In this document: positions 18,195 through 28,900 of the stretch, in pieces
Position numbering within the stretch: the stretch's first letter is position 1
Layout: each line of letters starts with the position of its first letter
From: Chloroflexota bacterium
GTDB taxonomy: Bacteria > Chloroflexota > Anaerolineae > Aggregatilineales > J027
DNA length: 64,000 nucleotides
Assembly: GCA_016234595.1 (NCBI GenBank)
Contig: JACRBG010000034.1
Location: 1-64,000 of the forward strand
Reading direction: 5' to 3'
Notes under the pieces: generated by a model
The model's database searches: none
Told to the model about the DNA's origin: nothing
Seen by the model: the letters and a program-made list of their open reading frames with translations, nothing else
Translations under genes and position numbers: made by a program

Positions 18195-19640
18195 TTAGGC
18201 GTTCTTAATCATCACGTGCTTGGTAATCTGATAGTCGCCCACCGCTTCAGCCGAGAGGTCTTTGCCAAAACCGGACTGCTTGAAACCGCCGTGTGGGGTT
18301 TCGGAAGTTAGCGGAATGTGGTCATTAATCCAAACCGTCCCAAATTCCAAATCACGCGATAGGCGCATCGCCCGACCAATATCACGTGTCCAAACTGATG
18401 CTGCCAAGCCATACAATACGTCATTACCCAAATGAAGGGCTTCTTCTTCGGTCTTAAATGTGCTGATGGTCAACACTGGCCCAAACACTTCACTTTGGAT
18501 AATTTCAGCTTTTTGATCAGCGTCGGTGATGACCGTTGGCTCATAATAATAGCCCCCACTCGGTGCATCTTTTGGAATATTGCCCCCCAGCAGAATTTTG
18601 GCCCCACTAGCCCGGGCACGATCCACAAAGCCCATCACCCGTTCGCGCTGGGCACCCGAAATTAGTGGCCCCATCTGCACACCATCTTCAAATGGCAGGC
18701 CAACTTTGACACCTCGCATGGCCTCAACAACAGCTTCTTTCACCTCGTCTACCCGACTTGCTTCAACATAAAGGCGGGTGGCGGCGGTGCAATCTTGTCC
18801 AGTGTTGATGGTTGAGGTCATCGAGGCGATAGCAGCAACGGTTTCCACGTCGGAATCGTCAAAGACAATAAAGGGTGCTTTACCGCCCAATTCTAGATGC
18901 ACTCGTTTTAAGGTATCGGCGGCGGTTCGCATAATTTTCTTGCCCGTCCCCGTTGACCCCGTGAGGCTAATCATGCGAATATTGGGGTGTTCCACTATCG
19001 CCTGTCCCGTTTCGTTGCCACCGGATACGATATTGACCACGCCGTCGGGGATACCTGCTTCGGCAATCAATTCGCCCAACATGAGGGTAGTCAGTGGCGT
19101 GCCGGGGGCGGGTTTTAACACGATGGTGCAGCCTGCCGCCAGCGCTGGGCCAATCTTCCAAATCGCCATCATGACTGGATAGTTCCATGGGGCAATTTGA
19201 CCGACCACACCGACAGGTTCGCGTCGGAAAATCGAGGTCAGACCTGTCATATATTCGCCAGCGTGATTACCATGCGTATCGCGTGCGGCAGCCGCAAAAA
19301 ACCGCAGATTATCAATGGCAAAAGGCAGGTCGCCCCCTAGACTGACCATTGCATAGGGCTTGCCCGTGTTCTCAGATTCGACCCGTGCAAATTCTTCGAT
19401 ATGGTCTTGCAATAAATCAGCGAGTTTCCACAAGGCGAATGAGCGTTCTGCTGGGGTTTTCTTTGACCAACGACCATCATAAAAGGCAGTATGAGCAGCT
19501 TGGACAGCACGGTCTACATCGGCGCGATTAGCATCCACCACCTCGGCAATTTTATTGCCTGTTGCGGGGTCTTCAATTACCATTGTGCCGCCGCTACCGT
19601 CCACCCACTGACCATTAATCCATAGTTTATGTTTCTGCAT
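18195..19640 (-). CDS. Aldehyde dehydrogenase, probably gamma-aminobutyraldehyde type
   Basis: This is an NAD(P)-dependent aldehyde dehydrogenase of 481 residues. The general base is Glu250 in LELGGKAPF and the catalytic Cys284 is in NTGQDCTAATR. The cofactor-binding GSTGTGKKIM motif and the C-terminal GGFKQSGFGKDLSAEAVGDYQ stretch resemble aminobutyraldehyde/betaine-aldehyde dehydrogenases. It sits inside the polyamine transporter operon, between the binding protein and ATPase genes. Its likely job is therefore oxidation of 4-aminobutanal from putrescine to GABA; no amine oxidase or transaminase is present locally to make the aldehyde. Confidence 0.85.
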   Translation of the reverse strand: MQKHKLWINGQWVDGSGGTMVIEDPATGNKIAEVVDANRADVDRAVQAAHTAFYDGRWSKKTPAERSFALWKLADLLQDHIEEFARVESENTGKPYAMVSLGGDLPFAIDNLRFFAAAARDTHGNHAGEYMTGLTSIFRREPVGVVGQIAPWNYPVMMAIWKIGPALAAGCTIVLKPAPGTPLTTLMLGELIAEAGIPDGVVNIVSGGNETGQAIVEHPNIRMISLTGSTGTGKKIMRTAADTLKRVHLELGGKAPFIVFDDSDVETVAAIASMTSTINTGQDCTAATRLYVEASRVDEVKEAVVEAMRGVKVGLPFEDGVQMGPLISGAQRERVMGFVDRARASGAKILLGGNIPKDAPSGGYYYEPTVITDADQKAEIIQSEVFGPVLTISTFKTEEEALHLGNDVLYGLAASVWTRDIGRAMRLSRDLEFGTVWINDHIPLTSETPHGGFKQSGFGKDLSAEAVGDYQITKHVMIKNA

Positions 19641-19667
19641 ATCAAAAATCCTTTGAAAAGAAAGTTT

Positions 19668-19710
19668 AAAAATAGGGACACCGTGCGGTAATGATGCAGG
19701 CGTCCCTATT
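19668..19710 (-). terminator. Intrinsic terminator/attenuator between PotD-type and aldehyde dehydrogenase genes
   Basis: The 9-bp stem AATAGGGAC / GTCCCTATT (19671-19679 and 19702-19710) has a 22-base loop and, reading leftward, runs into TTTTTAAAC. It lies 25 bp after the binding-protein stop, the same layout as the terminator at 11994-12022. Confidence 0.7.
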
Positions 19711-19734
19711 GATTAAATTCAGGCGATGGGAAGT

Positions 19735-20916
19735 TTAACGACCGCCTAATATCCCAATATAATTCGTGACCCATTCATAGTAGGGTACGCAGACCGCACC
19801 GCGATCATCCCCGCAATCTTCGGTGGGTGTCTTCCAAAAATGAATCTGGTCAAAGGTGTCAAAACCGTTAATGGTGCAGCCATCGGCCCCAAGCAAATCA
19901 TTGCCTTCGCAAGCTGCTGGAACAGAGGGTACAGAACCAAACCACGACGCCAAATCACCTTGCAGTTTGGGATTCAACGAGTGTTCCAACCATAGATAAG
20001 CACAATTTGGGTGGGGGGCGTCAGCGGCCATCATGGTCGTATCAGCCCAGCCTGTCGCACCTTCTTCGGGGATTACGCTATCAATGGGTTCACCTGCCCC
20101 TTTGAGCAGATTCACTTGGTACGGCCATGAGCTAGAAGCTACTACGCCTTCATTGGTGAAGTCGTCCATTTGGATGACGACATCGTGCCAATAGCGGAAG
20201 ATGAGTTCATGTTGTTGGCGCAGCAAATCCAGCGCGGCATTAAATTGGTCACGATCCAATGCATAGGGGTCAGTAATCCCCAAATCAGGATTGTGAGCCA
20301 TCAGATATAGGGCAGCATCGGCAATATAGATGGGGCCGTCATAGGCTTCCACACGCCCCGCATTTGAATCACCATCGGGGAGATCCATTTCTTCAAATAC
20401 AACATCCCAACTGGTAGGGGCTTCAGAGAAAACGTCCGTGTTGTACATGAGGACATTTGCACCCCATTGATAGGGCACACCGTAGTGTTTGCCATCCACA
20501 AAATGCCAAGGGGCTTCCTTAAGGCGATCATCAACAGTGTCCCAACTGGGGATACGGCTGATGTCAATTTCTTGGACACGCTTGCCCGCCACTAGACGCA
20601 GACTGGCATCCCCCGATGCCGTCACAAGGTCAAAGCCACCTTCGTTCATCAAGGCGACCATTTCGTCGGAGGTAGCAGCCACTTTGACTTTGACACTACA
20701 ACCCGTGGCAGCTTCAAAATCCGTCACCCAATCATAATTGGGGTCGGTTTCGCCACGTTCAATATAGCCTGCCCACGCAATGATGGAAACTTCACCTTCG
20801 CCATCTTGCCGAGCAGAATTTTGATGCAATGGGACTCGATTGCCACCATAAACCGTTCCAAGTGGCAGGGAGGCTAGTAAAACGACCAGTAAAAGCCAAA
20901 ATAATCTTTTTTTCAT
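19735..20916 (-). CDS. potD: Spermidine/putrescine-binding protein (PotD-type)
   Basis: This is an exported solute-binding protein of 393 residues. A Sec signal peptide (about 1-24) is followed by a short linker and the PotD-like domain, starting at VSIIAWAGYIERGETD. Segments VAATSDEMVALMNEGGFDLVTASGD, GVPYQWGANVLMYNTDVF and AYLWLEHSLNPKLQGDLASWFG match the family layout. It heads the operon with the aldehyde dehydrogenase and PotABC. Which polyamine it binds cannot be read from sequence. Confidence 0.86.
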   Translation of the reverse strand: MKKRLFWLLLVVLLASLPLGTVYGGNRVPLHQNSARQDGEGEVSIIAWAGYIERGETDPNYDWVTDFEAATGCSVKVKVAATSDEMVALMNEGGFDLVTASGDASLRLVAGKRVQEIDISRIPSWDTVDDRLKEAPWHFVDGKHYGVPYQWGANVLMYNTDVFSEAPTSWDVVFEEMDLPDGDSNAGRVEAYDGPIYIADAALYLMAHNPDLGITDPYALDRDQFNAALDLLRQQHELIFRYWHDVVIQMDDFTNEGVVASSSWPYQVNLLKGAGEPIDSVIPEEGATGWADTTMMAADAPHPNCAYLWLEHSLNPKLQGDLASWFGSVPSVPAACEGNDLLGADGCTINGFDTFDQIHFWKTPTEDCGDDRGAVCVPYYEWVTNYIGILGGR

Positions 20917-21066
20917 CTATTTTCGACGCAACAGATGTCGCGCCTTGCTCCTTTCGCGTAGTACCTTAAGAAAATGGGTGCTCAATATTTAAACTAATCT
21001 TACAAAAAATGCAAATTTCGGCATGGGACAGGGCAATGGGCTTGCTGCTCCATGCCTTGCGATAGC

Positions 21067-22305
21067 TTAGTTTTTGGATTGAATCCACTGCATGGTTTTG
21101 TTGGCAAGCCGATCTAGGGCCTCAACGCACAAGGCCAAATGTTCCTCTTTGGTATCTTCTTCTTTGGCGTGCGACAACCCACGCAAACTCTGCACAAAAA
21201 GCATGATCGTTGGTACGCCTGCTCGTGCTACTTCCGCCGCATCGTGCAAGGGGCCGCTGGGGAGACGATGCACTACCCCGCACGTTTCCCGGATAGACTC
21301 ATCACACATTTCAATCAAGGCAGGGTCAAACAAAATCGGGTGAATCTGCCAGATACGATTCCATTCCACGCTGACATTTTCCTCTTTAGCAAAACGTTCG
21401 CTGGCATCTTTGGCTTCTTGCAGCATCCGGGCCAATGAGGTCGCGTCCATATGGCGTTGGTCAAGTGTGACGTCACATTGCCCAACGACGGCGGTTACAA
21501 TCCCCGGCTTGGTAATGACACTCCCGACTGTGCAGACCCCACCATTCCGTTTGCCAATCTCGCGGATTTCGAGGCCAAGTTTAGCCGCTGCCCCAAATGC
21601 ATCGCGCCGTTGATTCATCGGCGTCGAACCCGCATGGGCTGATTGTCCGGTAAATCGGATGGCGTGACGCTCGACCCCAAATGTACCAAGGACTACACCC
21701 AACGGCAGATCCATGCTTTCCAAGACAGGCCCTTGTTCAATGTGTAGTTCAAGATAAGCTACCGCGTTTTTCAGTTGTTTGTGAGATTGCTTGGCGGTGT
21801 CTAGGTTGACCCCAAAATTGGCGATGGCGTCCACCAACTTGATGCCCTGTTTATCCACAAGGCCGCGCAAATCGTTGGGGTTCATCGTGCCAGAGCAGGC
21901 GCTGGAACCAAATAGACTACGACCAAACCGTGCCCCTTCTTCATCGGCCCAATCCACCAGCCGAACCGTAACGGGAGGTGTGCCTTCGGCTGCGATACGT
22001 CGTAAGACTTCCAAACCTGCCATGACGTTTAGGCAGCCATCTAGCCAGCCCCCATTCGGCACAGAGTCCAAATGGCCGCCAATGAGCATTTCTCGGTCAG
22101 ACTTGCCGCGCAGTGTGACCCAGACATTGCCAGCCTCGTCTTTTTCATACTCAACGGGTAGGCCCGCCAATTTTTCTTTCATCCATGCCCGTGCGGTTGC
22201 CCATGTATCCGTCCATGCAACTCGCTGAGCGCCATCGGCATCTCCGGTCAATGCCCGAAGTTCTTTAAGCTCATCAATTGTGCGTTGTGGTTGTAAAGGT
22301 GACAT
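21067..22305 (-). CDS. M20-family amidase/carbamoylase (N-carbamoyl-L-amino-acid hydrolase type)
   Basis: This is a dinuclear-zinc amidase of 412 residues related to N-carbamoyl-amino-acid, allantoate and ureidoglycolate hydrolases. Metal-binding motifs are GGHLDSVPNGGWLDG, the catalytic glutamate pair in DWADEEGARFG, and the His near LELHIEQGPVLE. The dimerisation-domain segment GQSAHAGSTPMNQRRDA carries the substrate-clamping His. It is transcribed in the same direction as the polyamine operon, 150 bp upstream of the binding protein. A link to nitrogen-compound catabolism is plausible, but the substrate is uncertain. Confidence 0.85.
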   Translation of the reverse strand: MSPLQPQRTIDELKELRALTGDADGAQRVAWTDTWATARAWMKEKLAGLPVEYEKDEAGNVWVTLRGKSDREMLIGGHLDSVPNGGWLDGCLNVMAGLEVLRRIAAEGTPPVTVRLVDWADEEGARFGRSLFGSSACSGTMNPNDLRGLVDKQGIKLVDAIANFGVNLDTAKQSHKQLKNAVAYLELHIEQGPVLESMDLPLGVVLGTFGVERHAIRFTGQSAHAGSTPMNQRRDAFGAAAKLGLEIREIGKRNGGVCTVGSVITKPGIVTAVVGQCDVTLDQRHMDATSLARMLQEAKDASERFAKEENVSVEWNRIWQIHPILFDPALIEMCDESIRETCGVVHRLPSGPLHDAAEVARAGVPTIMLFVQSLRGLSHAKEEDTKEEHLALCVEALDRLANKTMQWIQSKN

Positions 22306-22396
22306 AAGCCAATCCTCATTAGAAAAATTTCCAAAAAATTATCTGGGATTTCAGTATAGCGCAGATAGGGTAATCCATCCCTCTCAACAGCCATTT

Positions 22397-23290
22397 TTAA
22401 TACCATAGACGGGCACCAATCTTTTTCAGGTAACGCACTGTTTCGCGGTGAATCGGCTTCCGTTCTTGGCGAAGCAATTTCCGTTCGCCCCATAAATCGC
22501 GCCATACCTTGAAGACTAGGCTGGGCTTTTGGGTTTTGTATAATGTGCGAAAACTCCATGCTAACAAAGTAGTGATTGGATATGGATAGGGTAGCAATCG
22601 CCATGCCATCCGTGATTTATTAAGAGTGTTAACCCGCCAAAAATTATCCCCTTGTACGGGCCGCCCTAGATTTGACTTATGGTGATAAACGGCCAGTTGG
22701 GGATCGTAAAGAATCGAATATCCTGCCTCGATGATACGTAGGCTTAAATCCAACTCCTCTGCATAGATGCCAAACCGCTCAGGATAGCCACCTGTAATGC
22801 CCAATACCTCGGTTCGTAAAGCATTCCCATAGGCATAAAAATAAGGAATCTCGGTTGGCCTTGTTACGCCAAGTAAAAATGTCTTGCTGGGGTGAGGGAA
22901 TTCAGTCATAATAGGCGCATGAGTATTCGGATGTAAGCTGTGCATGGCAACAACCCCACATTTGGGATATGTCTCCATCAATTGAAGAATGTGGCTAACG
23001 TCTTCCGGTTGATGCCACTCCGCATCATCGTCTATGAAGACCATAATTTCACCTTTTGCGACTTTCATCCCCAAATTGCGCCCCCCTGCTGCCCCGAGGT
23101 TATTCTGAGGGCGTTCTAATCGAATTTGGATATAAGAATCATTTGGTGGAATGATGGCTGCATCCCCACCATTATCTATAATGACGATTTCATATGGACG
23201 CGGTAAATTTGCCTGTTGATAGATCGATTTAAGGCATGTTTGGAGCAAGTCACCGCGTTTGTAAGTTACAATTACAAATGAAAGTTTCAT
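22397..23290 (-). CDS. Family 2 glycosyltransferase (rhamnosyltransferase-like)
   Basis: This is a cytoplasmic-face GT-A fold glycosyltransferase of 297 residues. The nucleotide-binding start is LSFVIVTYKRGDLLQTCLKS, the metal-binding DDD motif is in MVFIDDDAEW, and the acceptor/catalytic segment AEELDLSLRIIEAGY corresponds to the ED(x)D motif. The NNLGAAGGRNLGM stretch is typical of the rhamnosyltransferase-like GT2 group. It begins a block of A+T-richer polysaccharide genes. Donor and acceptor are unknown. Confidence 0.82.
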   Translation of the reverse strand: MKLSFVIVTYKRGDLLQTCLKSIYQQANLPRPYEIVIIDNGGDAAIIPPNDSYIQIRLERPQNNLGAAGGRNLGMKVAKGEIMVFIDDDAEWHQPEDVSHILQLMETYPKCGVVAMHSLHPNTHAPIMTEFPHPSKTFLLGVTRPTEIPYFYAYGNALRTEVLGITGGYPERFGIYAEELDLSLRIIEAGYSILYDPQLAVYHHKSNLGRPVQGDNFWRVNTLNKSRMAWRLLPYPYPITTLLAWSFRTLYKTQKPSLVFKVWRDLWGERKLLRQERKPIHRETVRYLKKIGARLWY

Positions 23291-23345
23291 AGGCTCCTTC
23301 TTGCCAATTTAAGCGATTCAATAATAGCTTGATTTAAGTAATTTC

Positions 23346-24770
23346 TTATGAATGTTTGCCTAGTTGCTTCACATCTTGAATTTTAAGAACTCCTAGGAGA
23401 AATATACCCAACCCATAAATGATCGCTCCTCCACCGATACTTACTAGCAAGGCAATTATAGAAGGTGAATTGGTGAGCCAGACCCAGATGCCCATCGGAA
23501 AGCACAAGATTAAGCACCGACCGAGGGTTTTACGGTCGAACAATGTGGCGAGTGGCATTTGGGTAGCCTTTTGCAATCGGAAAAGAATATAGGCAAAAGT
23601 CATGAATGTGGTAACTCCTGCCCCATAGTAGGAAAAGAGAGGGATAGCGGCGAGGTTAATTATAAGATTTAAAGCCGCTGCTGAAAGATAAATAGGACGC
23701 AATAAATGGGATCGATCTTGAACGAAGAAAAGATATTGCAAATTAGTCCCAATGTTATCTATGGCTACTCCAGCCGCAATCATACCGACCAATAGTCCCC
23801 CTTGTGCAAATTCTTTGGTTGCCAATAGGCGTAGCAAGCTGTCGCCAATGAGACCCAACCCAATGACTGAAGGAGTTAGAAGGATAAACATAATCCTTAT
23901 ATTTTTTCGGATTAGCTGTTGAATACCCAGTTCATCTTGTAATTTCCATCGTTCTCCGATTGAGGGAAGCAATATATATAGAAAAGGCCAACTCAATGCC
24001 ACTAATATTAAGCTAATTTGATAGGATGCTGAATAGATAGCAACAGCGGAACTTGTGCTTAAGATAGCTAGCATCAAGCGATCTCCGAACATTACGAGCC
24101 AGTTCGCTTGACTAATGGTTGAAATATTAGCACTGGCCCTGATAAGCTCTTTTATTGTATTTTGGGAGAGTTGACTAAGCGGAATACGCTTATATGCAAC
24201 CCAAACCTGTAACATTGTGATGATTCCCTGCGAGATGACATAAAGCCACGCAAAACGTAGAATGTCGTGACTAAAAAACGCGAAGACAACGGCTAATAGC
24301 CGCCCCAAGGCGATTAAAATATCAAATACCGCTCCAGTGGTTGCTCTCTTGCGCAACCGGAATAGCTGGGTAGCCAACCAGTTGAATGACCCAATCGGAA
24401 TAGCCATTGCAACAATGCGGATTAAAGCTGTTCCATGCGAAGCCCTCAATGTGAAAGTGTTGAGAATCGGGGCACTGACCAACATTCCAATCGTTAGGAC
24501 TGTGCATAGGCATATGTACAAAAACAAGATATTACTATACAGTTTTGATTCCTGATCAGGCTTGCTTACAATTAGAGCGCCAAGGGCGTTACCTAAACCT
24601 GTAGCTCCAAATACAATCGCAAACTGCGCCAGCGTGTTGGCTTCTATCCAGTACCCGTAGGTATCAATATCAAAGGCTCGGATGAGTAGTGGAAAGGTAA
24701 GTAATGGAAGCCCGTAATTAATAAGCTGACCAATTGCGATAACGATGACGGTTTTGTAATATGAGGTCAT
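23346..24770 (-). CDS. Polysaccharide flippase (Wzx/MATE-like)
   Basis: This is an integral membrane protein of 474 residues with 12 to 14 hydrophobic segments, of the oligosaccharide flippase family. The N-terminal VIVIAIGQLINYGLPLLTFPLLIRAFD and the FDIDTYGYWIEANTLAQF stretch are typical of Wzx. It would move lipid-linked oligosaccharide across the membrane. It is 55 bp from the GT2 gene downstream and divergent from the GT2 gene at 24870. Confidence 0.8.
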   Translation of the reverse strand: MTSYYKTVIVIAIGQLINYGLPLLTFPLLIRAFDIDTYGYWIEANTLAQFAIVFGATGLGNALGALIVSKPDQESKLYSNILFLYICLCTVLTIGMLVSAPILNTFTLRASHGTALIRIVAMAIPIGSFNWLATQLFRLRKRATTGAVFDILIALGRLLAVVFAFFSHDILRFAWLYVISQGIITMLQVWVAYKRIPLSQLSQNTIKELIRASANISTISQANWLVMFGDRLMLAILSTSSAVAIYSASYQISLILVALSWPFLYILLPSIGERWKLQDELGIQQLIRKNIRIMFILLTPSVIGLGLIGDSLLRLLATKEFAQGGLLVGMIAAGVAIDNIGTNLQYLFFVQDRSHLLRPIYLSAAALNLIINLAAIPLFSYYGAGVTTFMTFAYILFRLQKATQMPLATLFDRKTLGRCLILCFPMGIWVWLTNSPSIIALLVSIGGGAIIYGLGIFLLGVLKIQDVKQLGKHS

Positions 24771-24869
24771 TCGGGATAGTATTTTCCTATTGAAATGACA
24801 AGGCTCAAGCGTGGCTAAATTGTAGACTATGTGGTGGCTTTGGCAACCGTATCCAATTGGAGTGGATAA

Positions 24870-25736
24870 ATGTCTATTTCAATCATTGTTCACACTCTAA
24901 ACGAGGAACATAATATTCGTGCCTGCTTAGAAACCGCGAAATGGGCCGACGAAATTGTCATTGTGGATATGTATAGTGATGACAAAACGGTTGAAATAGC
25001 CCGCGAATTTACAGAGAGTATTTATTTTTATGAGCGAGCCGATGGGTTTGCGGAACCTGCTCGTAATTTTGGTTTATCCAAGGCGCAAAGCGATTGGATT
25101 TATATTTTAGATGCTGATGAACGTATCCCACCAGAGTTGCAGGCCGAAATAATAGAAACCATTAAAAATCCGGGGGATACCTTTGTGTATCGGGTTCTAA
25201 TGCGAGACTATATGTTTGGTAAATGGGTTGAGCATGGGCTTTGGAATCAGCAATGGCAAATCCGTCTATTCAAAAAAGGTTACGTTAGTTGGCCACCCAA
25301 AGTACATGCAACACCTGAGGCTGTAGGGCCTATCGGCTATTTCAAAAATCCTTTTTTTCATTATTCACAAGTAACCATTTCGCGCTTTATCGTAAAAATG
25401 AATACCTATACCGATATAATGGCACGCGAGTGGTATGAACAAGGTAAAAAAGCGAATTTATTAAAAACCTTCGCAGGGAGCATCATTGCATTTTTTAAAG
25501 ACTATTTTTACCGACAAGGATTTCGAGATGGTGGACATGGTTTTATTTTGTCAGTTCTTTGGGCAATTTATTATTTTGTGCCACGTGTCAAGCTATGGGA
25601 ATTGCACTATAAAGCAGCAAAAGATACTTTGACACCTCCTCGTATCAATTACAGAAAAGCGATAGCCTCGGCCCGAACACATCGCTGGCGATCAAATGTC
25701 AGTAAATTTTTGGCTGAACACCGCCCGAAACCCTGA
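24870..25736 (+). CDS. Family 2 glycosyltransferase (WaaE/KdtX-like)
   Basis: This is a GT2 enzyme of 288 residues: HTLNEEHNIRACLETAKWADEIVIVDMYSDDKT is the nucleotide-sugar site (read in two halves), with the metal-binding DAD in IYILDADERIP. The PARNFGLSKAQSDW and WQIRLFKKGYVSWPPKVHATPE segments resemble glucosyltransferases of the WaaE/KdtX group. A C-terminal hydrophobic stretch (about 215-240) suggests membrane association. It is transcribed rightward, away from the flippase. No lipid A genes are present, so it probably modifies another glycan. Confidence 0.8.
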   Translation: MSISIIVHTLNEEHNIRACLETAKWADEIVIVDMYSDDKTVEIAREFTESIYFYERADGFAEPARNFGLSKAQSDWIYILDADERIPPELQAEIIETIKNPGDTFVYRVLMRDYMFGKWVEHGLWNQQWQIRLFKKGYVSWPPKVHATPEAVGPIGYFKNPFFHYSQVTISRFIVKMNTYTDIMAREWYEQGKKANLLKTFAGSIIAFFKDYFYRQGFRDGGHGFILSVLWAIYYFVPRVKLWELHYKAAKDTLTPPRINYRKAIASARTHRWRSNVSKFLAEHRPKP

Positions 25737-25988
25737 AGCCGAGTTCCCTCATTGGGAATCTAAATTGTTGAATACAACCTCAGTAGGTTTTTATCGCCTT
25801 AAAAGATGCTTATTGGCCTAATTTGACCCGTATTGGTGGAATTTTCTTTTTAGGCCCCTGCTGAATAACGCAAAATAGTACCCTTTCTTGATGACACCCT
25901 ACACTGTCACCCTGCCTGCTTTCATGTCATGCTACCTGTTAGCGCCGCTCCTTATTCCAAACTGGGGCAATTTCAGGAGTACACAAGA
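25737..25988. other. Intergenic region upstream of nifJ
   Basis: This is about 250 bases without a gene. A weak hairpin (TTCCC / GGGAA) follows the glycosyltransferase stop. Further right are A+T-rich stretches that could hold the nifJ promoter, but I see no box that stands out. The AGGAG at 25975-25979 sets the nifJ start. Confidence 0.4.
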
Positions 25989-28900
25989 ATGACAGAACGA
26001 CAGGTCAGTACGTTAGATGCGAATGAAGCAGTTGCTCGCGTAGCCTATGAGCTAAGTGAAGTAATTGCAATTTATCCCATTACGCCTTCTTCAGCAATGG
26101 GCGAGTGGGTAGATGAATGGGCTGCACATCAACAGCCGAATTTGTGGAACACTATTCCACAAGTAGTCGAAATGCAAAGCGAAGGGGGCGCAGCCGGAGC
26201 AATTCACGGGGCGTTACAAGCTGGGGCACTGGCAACAACATTTACCGCCTCGCAAGGTCTCCTTCTCATGATTCCGAACATGTACAAAATCGCAGGGGAA
26301 TTAACAGCGACGGTGTTTCATATTGCAGCACGGTCGCTGGCGGCGCAGGCCCTTTCGATTTTTGGTGATCACAGTGACGTCATGGCAGTAAGGCAGACCG
26401 GGTGGGCGCTGTTGAATTCCGCATCCGTCCAAGAAGCGCATGATATGGCCTTAATTGCCCACGCCTCAACGCTTGCCGCCCATATTCCGTTTGTTCACTT
26501 TTTTGATGGTTTCCGTACCTCGCACGAAATCGCCAAGATTGAGTTGCTTGGTGATGACGATCTACGGGCCATGATTGATGAAAAACTCATTACCCAACAC
26601 CGTGATCGTGCCCTGACTCCTGAAAAGCCAGTTGTACGCGGCACGGCCCATAACCCCGATGTCTATTTTCAGGGACGTGAGACGGTCAATACCTTTTATG
26701 CCGAATGTCCGGACATTGTGCAAGGGGCGATGGACAAATTTGCCCAATTGACCGGACGCCAATATCACTTGTTTGATTATCATGGCGCACCGGATGCCGA
26801 ACGAATCATCGTGTTGATGGGGTCAGGCGCAGAAGCCACCCATGAAACCGTTGATTATTTGGTAGCACATGGCGAAAAAGTGGGTGTTTTGAAAGTTCGA
26901 CTCTATCGCCCCTTCGATATGAAGCGGTTTGTGACGGCTCTGCCCAAATCCGTCAAGTATATCTCAGTACTAGATCGCACCAAAGAACCCGGCAGCGGTG
27001 GCGAACCCCTCTATTTGGACTGTGTCAACGCCCTGCATGAAGAATGGAATGATGGGCCACTACCTAAGATTGTTGGTGGTCGTTATGGCCTATCTTCCAA
27101 AGAATTTACCCCTGCCATGGTCAAGGCCGTTTTTGATAACCTTAAACAGGCCAAGCCTAAGAATCATTTCACTGTTGGTATCAATGACGATGTGACTTTC
27201 ACCAGCCTCGATTACGACAAAGAGTTCTCGGTTGAACCCGATTCGGTTGTACGGGCGCTGTTCTATGGCTTGGGCTCAGACGGTACTGTCGGCGCGAACA
27301 AAAACTCCATCAAGATTATCGGCGAAAACACCGACTTCTATGCACAGGGGTATTTTGTTTACGATTCGAAGAAATCTGGCTCGACCACGACCTCACATCT
27401 GCGTTTTGGGCCAAACCCCATTCGCTCAACCTATCTCATTACCAAAGCTAATTTTATCGCCTGCCATCACCCCAATTTCCTTGAACAATTCGATATCCTA
27501 AACGACATTGTGCCGGGTGGTACATTCTTGCTCAATACGTTCTGGGGGCCAGAAGAAATTTGGGGTCACTTACCGCGTCTCGTTCAAACTCAAATTTTGG
27601 ACAAACACGTCAAACTGTATGTGATTGATGCCAATAAGGTTGCTAAAGACGCTGGTTTACCCGGACGCATTAACACGGTCATGCAGGTGTGTTTCTTCGC
27701 GCTTTCGGGCGTGCTGCCCCGTGATGAAGCCATTGCCGCCATCAAACATGCCATTGAAAAGACCTATGGCAAGAAGGGCGAGTACGTGGTTGAGGTCAAC
27801 CTTGCTGCAGTGGATCGCACCATCGAGAATCTGTTTGAAGTACAGATTTCCAGCAAAGTTACCAGCGAGGTCGGTTTACGTAATACGGTGAGTGCCGGAG
27901 CACCAGAATTTGTCCAAAACGTGATTGGCATGATGATTGCCCGTCGTGGTGATGACCTCCCCGTCAGCGCTATGCCCATTGATGGGACGTATCCAAGTGG
28001 CACGGCTCAATATGAAAAACGTAATCTGACCCAAGAAATTCCAGTCTGGGACCCCGAAATTTGTATCCAATGCGGTAAATGTGCAATGGTCTGCCCCCAT
28101 GCCGTCATTCGTATCAAGGTGTTTGATGCAGCCTCGGCTGGCGGTGCGCCAGAAACCTTTAAAGCCGTACCTGCGCGTGACACGGAATATGCGGGAATGA
28201 GTTACAGTATTCAGGTCTCGCCTGAAGACTGCACGGGCTGCAAGATTTGTGTGGATGTCTGCCCTGCTAAGAACAAGTCAGCCGCAGGTTTTAAAGCCCT
28301 CAATATGGCTCCTCAGCCCCCCATCGTTGAAGAAGAACGCAAGAACTGGGATTATTTCCTGACCATCCCTGAGTTGGATCGTCGTCTTATCAAGGTTTCT
28401 AGTATCCGCCAGCAACAAATTCAACAACCTTTGTTCGAATTCTCTGGTGCGTGTTCTGGTTGCGGTGAAACTCCCTATCTCAAGCTGATTAGTCAGCTAT
28501 TTGGTGATCGCACGGTAGTTGCCAACGCAACAGGTTGCTCCTCCATTTATGGTGGGAATCTCCCCACGACACCTTGGGCGCACAACAACGATGGGCGTGG
28601 CCCAGCATGGTCTAACTCACTGTTTGAAGATAATGCTGAATTTGGCCTCGGTATCCGTGTCGCGCTCGATAAACAGGCCGAATATGCCCGTGAATTGCTG
28701 GCTAGATTTGGTGCCGAAGTAGGTGACGAGTTAGTCAAGCTGATTTTGGATAACCCCCAACGCGACGAAGCTGCGATTTATGACCAACGTCAACATGTAG
28801 CTTTGCTCAAGGAACGCCTGCAAGGGTCGAAAAACCCCGAAGCTGTCCGTTTACTTGGGTTAGCGGATATGCTGGTGCGGAAAGATGTATGGATTGTTGG

